From JAYVYM01 sp046593925 (GTDB lineage Bacteria > Actinomycetota > Actinomycetes > Mycobacteriales > SCTD01): a DNA stretch of 47,318 bases. The notes under the pieces are model-generated. The model saw only the letters and a list, made by a program, of their open reading frames with translations, did no database searches and was not told where the DNA came from. Location: NCBI GenBank assembly GCA_046593925.1, contig JBKJQN010000027.1, forward strand, positions 1-47,318, written 5' to 3'. This document shows, piece by piece, positions 43,942 to 47,318 of this stretch. Every line of letters starts with the position of its first letter. The stretch's first letter is position 1. The position numbers were made by a program, and so were the translations under genes.

Positions 43942-44214
43942 CTAGCGGCCGCCGGTCGTCGGGTCGATGCGGCGGCGCACCTGCTCGACGCTGTCAGCGG
44001 GGAAGCCACCCCTGGAGGCGTGCTCCCGCACCGCGTCGGCGTCGGGCGCCAGGTACACGCAGTAGAGCTTGTCCTGCGTCACGTAGGACTCCTGCCACTG
44101 CACGTCGGGCATGCCGTCGAGCACCTCGTTGGACTTGGCGGCGATCCCCTGGACCTGCTCGTCGGTCAGGTCGCCGGCGCCGGGCAGGGTCCGCTCGATG
44201 ACGTACTGGGGCAC
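43942..44214 (-). CDS. DUF4242 protein (SCO4226-type, nickel-binding family)
   Basis: A 90-residue ferredoxin-like alpha/beta protein: MPQYVIERTLPGAGDLTDEQVQ, VQWQESYVTQDKLYCVYLAPDADAVREHASRGGFPADSVEQVR. The family includes Streptomyces SCO4226, which I recall as a nickel-binding protein. GTG 44214 has AGGAG upstream. It ends three bases from the response-regulator stop (convergent) and begins 46 bp after the methyltransferase, separated by a hairpin. Given the His-rich ATPase and VWA proteins upstream, a metal-related role in the same locus is plausible but unproven. Confidence 0.88.
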   Translation of the reverse strand: MPQYVIERTLPGAGDLTDEQVQGIAAKSNEVLDGMPDVQWQESYVTQDKLYCVYLAPDADAVREHASRGGFPADSVEQVRRRIDPTTGGR

Positions 44215-44230
44215 GGTGTCTCCTCGTCAG

Positions 44231-44248
44231 GGCCGCGTCGTCGCGGCC
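44231..44248 (-). terminator. Short GC hairpin between methyltransferase and DUF4242 genes
   Basis: GGCCGCG (44231-44237) and CGCGGCC (44242-44248) form a perfect 7-bp stem with a TCGT loop in the 46-bp gap. No T-run. It could end the moxR-vwa-methyltransferase transcript or lower expression of the DUF4242 gene, which has its own ribosome site. Confidence 0.45.
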
Positions 44249-44260
44249 AGAGTCTGAACG

Positions 44261-45037
44261 CTAGGTCGCCGTCCGGCTGTCGGGCCCTGTCCGAGCGGTC
44301 GGGCCTGGACCGGGGCTCGTCCCGGGCCGGTCCAGGACCAGCCAGGCGCCGTCGGCGTCGGCGAGCGAGGCGTACCAGCCGGTCTGCCGGGCCAGCTGGG
44401 CCAACCGGGCGAGGTCGAAGACCTGCAGGTGCCCGAACACCGGGTCCGGTCGGTCCTCGACCGGCACGGCGACCACGACGCGCCGGTCGGCGACACGCAG
44501 CGCCTCCTGCAGCAGGCGGTCAGACGTCGCCGGGGTGACGTGCTCCAGCACGTGCAGCAGCAGCACGGTGGCGACCGTCCGGTCGGCGAGCGGCAGGGCG
44601 CCGCCGTCGGCGCACAGCACGGTGACGTCGCGGCCGAGCCGGCGGGCCTGCCGTCCGACCAGTGCCACGCAGGCCGGGGCGAGGTCGGCGGCGAGCAGCC
44701 GCGGGTGCCCGCTGCGGGCCGCCCAGGCCAGCGGCAGGAAGCCGAAGCAGCTGCCGACATCCAGGACACCGGGTCCGCGTGAGAGAGCGGCGGCGCGGGC
44801 CCAGATCCGGGTGAAGCACGCGACCGTGCCGCCGCCGCCGCCCGGGGCGTCCCAGTCGCTGAGCACCCGCTGCAGGGTGCGGTCGTAGAAGCCGTCCCAG
44901 GCCGTGGCCGGGTCGGGGTGGCCCGCCTCGACGAGCTCGGTAAAGGCGCGCTCGAACCCGGCGAGGTTGTCCGGGGGCGGCCCGTGCAGCCCCGCGGCCA
45001 ACGCGTCGCCGAGGTCGGCGTCGTACGCCGGCGTCAC
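44261..45037 (-). CDS. SAM-dependent methyltransferase, MftM-like (mycofactocin oligosaccharide methyltransferase)
   Basis: A 258-residue class I methyltransferase. The SAM-binding motif is LDVGSCFGFLPLAWAARSG, followed by LLAADLAPACVALVG and VTVLCADGGALPLADRTVATVLLLHVLEHV. The later block RRVVVAVPVEDRPDPVFGHLQVFDLARLAQLARQTGW ending WLVLDRPG and the VGSCFGF variant of the SAM motif are what I recall of MftM, the enzyme that methylates the glucan chain of mycofactocin. This is pattern memory plus context, so the specific name is tentative while the methyltransferase call is firm. GTG 45037 overlaps the VWA-protein stop (GTGA). Confidence 0.72.
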   Translation of the reverse strand: MTPAYDADLGDALAAGLHGPPPDNLAGFERAFTELVEAGHPDPATAWDGFYDRTLQRVLSDWDAPGGGGGTVACFTRIWARAAALSRGPGVLDVGSCFGFLPLAWAARSGHPRLLAADLAPACVALVGRQARRLGRDVTVLCADGGALPLADRTVATVLLLHVLEHVTPATSDRLLQEALRVADRRVVVAVPVEDRPDPVFGHLQVFDLARLAQLARQTGWYASLADADGAWLVLDRPGTSPGPGPTARTGPDSRTAT

Positions 45038-46533
45038 GCGAGCACGTCTGCGAGCGCCCGTACGGTGCTGTCGAGCCCCTGCACGTCGCGCACGACCTCC
45101 ACCCGGTCGCACAGCCGGCTGTACAGCGGCATGTCGCACGAGCCCAGGTCCCACGAGTAGCGCGGCTCCGGCGACAGCCAGACCAGCCGGCGGCTCTGCC
45201 GGCGCATCTGCCGGAGCGCCTCGAGCCCCGGGTCACGGCCGCCGCTGCGCCCGTCGCCGAGCACCAGCAGCGTCGTGCGGCGGGTCAGCGCCGACAGGTG
45301 CTCCTCGACGAACTGCTCGAACACCGCGCCGTAGTCCGACGAGGCGTCGACGTCGAGCAGCTCGGCGCCGAACACCAGGCCCAGCGCGTCCTCCAGCCCG
45401 TGCGTCTCGAACGGCACGGTGACGTCGGCGACCGCGTCCACGAAGGCGTATGTGCGCACCCGCGGGAACAGCCGCTGCAGGCCGTGCACCAGGTGGAAGG
45501 TGAAGCGGGCGCTGTTGCGTACCGACATGCTGGCGTCCGCGAGCACGACCAGCTTAGGTTTGTCCTCCTTGCGGGAGATCGTGACGGGCTGGAACGGCAC
45601 GCCGTCATAGCGCATGTTGTGCGCCATCGTGCGGCTGACGTCGATGCGCCCGGTGGCAGCCGGTCGCTTGCGGTGGGTCAGGGCGCCCTTGACCGAGCGG
45701 CCGAGCTTGGCGAGCACCTCCTCCAGGTCGCGCCGCTCGCGCTCGCTGATCCGCTCCTTGAACAGCGCGGAGGGGTCGTGCGTGTCGACCTCGAGCCCGA
45801 GCGCCATGAACCGCTCCAGGTGCCGCTTCAGCAGCTCGGGCAGGTCCGCGACCAGCCCCTCGAGGTCGACGCCTCGCAGGTGTTCGGGCAGCGGTGCGTC
45901 GTCCTGCTGGGCCAGCAGCTGGTCCAGCGCCATCCCTTCCGCTACCGACAGCTCGGCGTCGACCTGCGTCGCGCCGGCTGCCGCGAGGTCCTTCGCGGAG
46001 GCCGCGTTGTGCAGCCGTGAGGTCTCCAGCTGCACGCCGGCCAGGCCGTCCTTCTCGGCGGTCTGGTCGGCGTTGAGCACCAGCTCGTCGGTCAACGAGG
46101 CGAGGTCGATCTTGTTGGCCTCCTGGTGCATGTTGTACGCCGACGCCAGGTCCTCCTCGTCGAAGTACTCCCGGATGTCGACCGGCTCGTCGTGGCTGTG
46201 GCCGGTCTGGGGCTCCGGGCTCGGCGCCTCCGACAGCGTGAAGTCGTGCAGCTGACCGGTGTCGACGAGGTCGTCGTGCGCGTGGTCGTGACCGTGCCCC
46301 CGCTCGGGCGGCTCGACCGGCCGCAGCCGGAAGAACAGCTCGAACAGCTCGTTAAACACGCCCAGGTCCCGGCCGTCCTTGACCAGGGCGGCCTCCAGGG
46401 CCAGGCGCACCGGCTCGCGCCGTCGCACCCCGATGGCGGCGATGGCCCTGGAGGCGTCGGCGACCTCGGCAACCGACAGCCGAACGCCGCGCTCGCGCAG
46501 CACGGTCGCGAAGCGCAGGACCGCTTCGTCCAC
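45034..46533 (-). CDS. CoxE-type VWA domain protein with His-rich insert
   Basis: A 499-residue cytoplasmic protein. The N-terminal helical part (1-~85) is followed by two His/Asp stretches (RGHGHDHAHDD and QTGHSHDE), a long helical region, and a C-terminal von Willebrand A domain (~320-490) with an intact MIDAS: DASMS (Asp333, Ser335, Ser337), then SDYGAVF and LVLGDGRSGG. CoxE-like VWA proteins work with MoxR-type AAA+ ATPases to remodel or load cofactors into enzymes. It lies six bases after the ATPase stop and overlaps the methyltransferase start, forming one operon. The His-rich inserts are unusual and suggest metal binding. Confidence 0.92.
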   Translation of the reverse strand: MDEAVLRFATVLRERGVRLSVAEVADASRAIAAIGVRRREPVRLALEAALVKDGRDLGVFNELFELFFRLRPVEPPERGHGHDHAHDDLVDTGQLHDFTLSEAPSPEPQTGHSHDEPVDIREYFDEEDLASAYNMHQEANKIDLASLTDELVLNADQTAEKDGLAGVQLETSRLHNAASAKDLAAAGATQVDAELSVAEGMALDQLLAQQDDAPLPEHLRGVDLEGLVADLPELLKRHLERFMALGLEVDTHDPSALFKERISERERRDLEEVLAKLGRSVKGALTHRKRPAATGRIDVSRTMAHNMRYDGVPFQPVTISRKEDKPKLVVLADASMSVRNSARFTFHLVHGLQRLFPRVRTYAFVDAVADVTVPFETHGLEDALGLVFGAELLDVDASSDYGAVFEQFVEEHLSALTRRTTLLVLGDGRSGGRDPGLEALRQMRRQSRRLVWLSPEPRYSWDLGSCDMPLYSRLCDRVEVVRDVQGLDSTVRALADVLA

Positions 46534-46539
46534 GTCGGC

Positions 46540-47318
46540 TCAGCGCTGGTTGAAGGCGGACCGGCCGCCGTAGTAGTTGCCGTGCCGACCGGGCAGGTCC
46601 TTCTCGGCGCGCGCCGCTGCTCCTTCGTCGGTGCGCCCGGAGGCGGCTCGTATCGCGGGGGAGGCCGACGGCTCGGCGGGCCCGTGGTCGTGGTCGTGGT
46701 CGTGGTCGTGCTCGCCCGCACCGTGGTCGTGTGCGCCGGCACCGTGGTCGTGGGCGGCCCGGGTGGGCGCCTTGCCCCCGCCGCCGCGGCCGGCGCGCCG
46801 GTTGGGGTCCTGCAGTGCCCGCACCTTCGACAGTGCCGTGCTGACGTCCTTCTCGTACTTCAGGACGACCGAGATGGTGCGCGACAGCAGCGCCGGGTCC
46901 AGCGTCTCGGCGTTGAGGACGGCCAGGGTCCGCGCCCAGTCGACGGCCTCGGAGATGCTCGGGGCTTTGCGCAGGTCCAGGGCGCGCAGCTCGTGAAGCA
47001 CGTCCACGAGGCCCTCGACGAGCGCAGCCGCGAGCCCGGTGTGCTTGCTCTCGATGATGTCGAGCTCGCGCTCGCGGCCGGGGTACTCGAGGGTCAGGTG
47101 CAGGCAGCGCCGCTTGAGGGCCGACGACAGGTCGCGGGTGTTGTTGCTGGTGAGCAGGACGTACGGCTGGCTGACCGCCTCGAAGGCCCCGATCTCCGGG
47201 ACCGAGACCTGGAACTCCGCGAGCAGCTCCAGCAGGACCGCCTCGAGCGCCTCGTCGGCACGGTCGACCTCGTCGATCAGCAGCACGACCGGCTCGGGGG
47301 AGCGGATCGCCTCCAGCA
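46540..47318 (-). CDS. MoxR-type AAA+ ATPase with His-rich C-terminal region (partial, N-terminus off window)
   Basis: The C-terminal 258 residues of an AAA_5/MoxR ATPase; the N-terminus and Walker A lie beyond the right edge. Visible are Walker B VVLLIDEVDRAD, sensor 1 VLLTSNNTRDLS, the arginine-finger region ALKRRCLHLTLEYP, and the lid with SISEAVDWARTL. After the lid comes an unusual tail: a basic linker, then about 12 histidines in HDHGAGAHDHGAGEHDHDHD-type repeats, and a C-terminal end. The partner VWA gene follows by six bases. MoxR/VWA pairs activate metalloenzymes such as methanol and CO dehydrogenases; this pair is beside an alcohol dehydrogenase locus. Confidence 0.93.
   Translation of the reverse strand, partial: LEAIRSPEPVVLLIDEVDRADEALEAVLLELLAEFQVSVPEIGAFEAVSQPYVLLTSNNTRDLSSALKRRCLHLTLEYPGRERELDIIESKHTGLAAALVEGLVDVLHELRALDLRKAPSISEAVDWARTLAVLNAETLDPALLSRTISVVLKYEKDVSTALSKVRALQDPNRRAGRGGGGKAPTRAAHDHGAGAHDHGAGEHDHDHDHDHGPAEPSASPAIRAASGRTDEGAAARAEKDLPGRHGNYYGGRSAFNQR
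46684..46756. repeat. GTGGTC microsatellite-like repeat encoding the His-Asp tract
   Basis: GTGGTC recurs about four times in tandem at 46684-46710, then as CCGTGGTCGTG blocks at about 46731 and 46743. Read on the minus strand it encodes His-Asp-His repeats of the MoxR-type ATPase. Short tandem units of this type can change copy number by slippage, so tract length may vary between strains. Confidence 0.75.

Noticed and set aside
46684..46756. Tandem GTGGTC repeats considered as a CRISPR-like or regulatory array
   Set aside because: The repeats are in frame within the ATPase gene and encode a His-Asp tract; there are no spacers.

Overview
The window reads as chromosomal DNA of a very GC-rich actinomycete. 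Coding density is high, GTG starts and GTGA/ATGA overlaps are common, and several genes are typical of Actinomycetota: a CtaJ-like/DUF5130/PepN/Rv2466c-like/RpiB/Nei neighbourhood, an oligoribonuclease, a class O truncated haemoglobin and MadS/MadR-like regulators. I cannot name the genus.

Bases 1-1450 are the edge of an integrative element. The tail of an excisionase-like HTH gene and a complete tyrosine integrase sit next to the 3' end of an intact tRNA-His, the usual target of such elements. From 1478 to 10207 come housekeeping and metabolic genes: orn, a HerA/DUF853 ATPase, a stand-alone winged-helix protein, a divergent quinone-oxidoreductase/SDR pair, an enoyl-CoA hydratase followed by a CYTH-CHAD protein, a CBS protein and a membrane GGDEF protein. 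A gene-poor stretch (10208-11068) holds two tandem ultra-short ORFs that both end in STNWG, followed by a secreted delta-60/propeller-like protein. Another gene-poor stretch carries tRNA-Arg(TCT), a strong hairpin and two DnaA-box-like repeats upstream of an SSB paralogue and ettA.

From 16.8 to 26.5 kb lie a VanZ-like protein, truncated haemoglobin, a fused epimerase/DUF2867-type protein, prolyl oligopeptidase, a small membrane protein, HNH endonuclease, amidase, GNAT and MalQ. The 26.5-35.1 kb block matches the mycobacterial Rv2464c-Rv2468c neighbourhood, with an ABC exporter pair and a DUF429 gene inserted. The DsbA-like member has lost the second active-site cysteine (CPWA instead of CPWC). 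Then follow a membrane PP2C phosphatase, a SNF2-type helicase, Aat and two small proteins.

The most interesting part is 40.2-47.3 kb. A group III (iron-type) alcohol dehydrogenase is translationally coupled to a GAF-type histidine kinase and a NarL-type regulator (adh-HK-RR, + strand). It faces a convergent operon encoding a MoxR-type AAA+ ATPase, a CoxE-type VWA protein, a methyltransferase resembling the mycofactocin methyltransferase MftM, and a DUF4242 (nickel-binding-type) protein. Both the ATPase and the VWA protein carry His-Asp repeats that look metal-binding. I read this as a candidate regulated alcohol-oxidation module tied to the mycofactocin redox cofactor, with its own metal-delivery or activation machine. 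The individual families are known; the combined function is my inference.

A further signal is a dispersed hairpin repeat built on AAGGGG and GTGCAC, found between convergent gene pairs near 17.2 and 38.8 kb. I see no CRISPR array, no insertion sequence and no rRNA.
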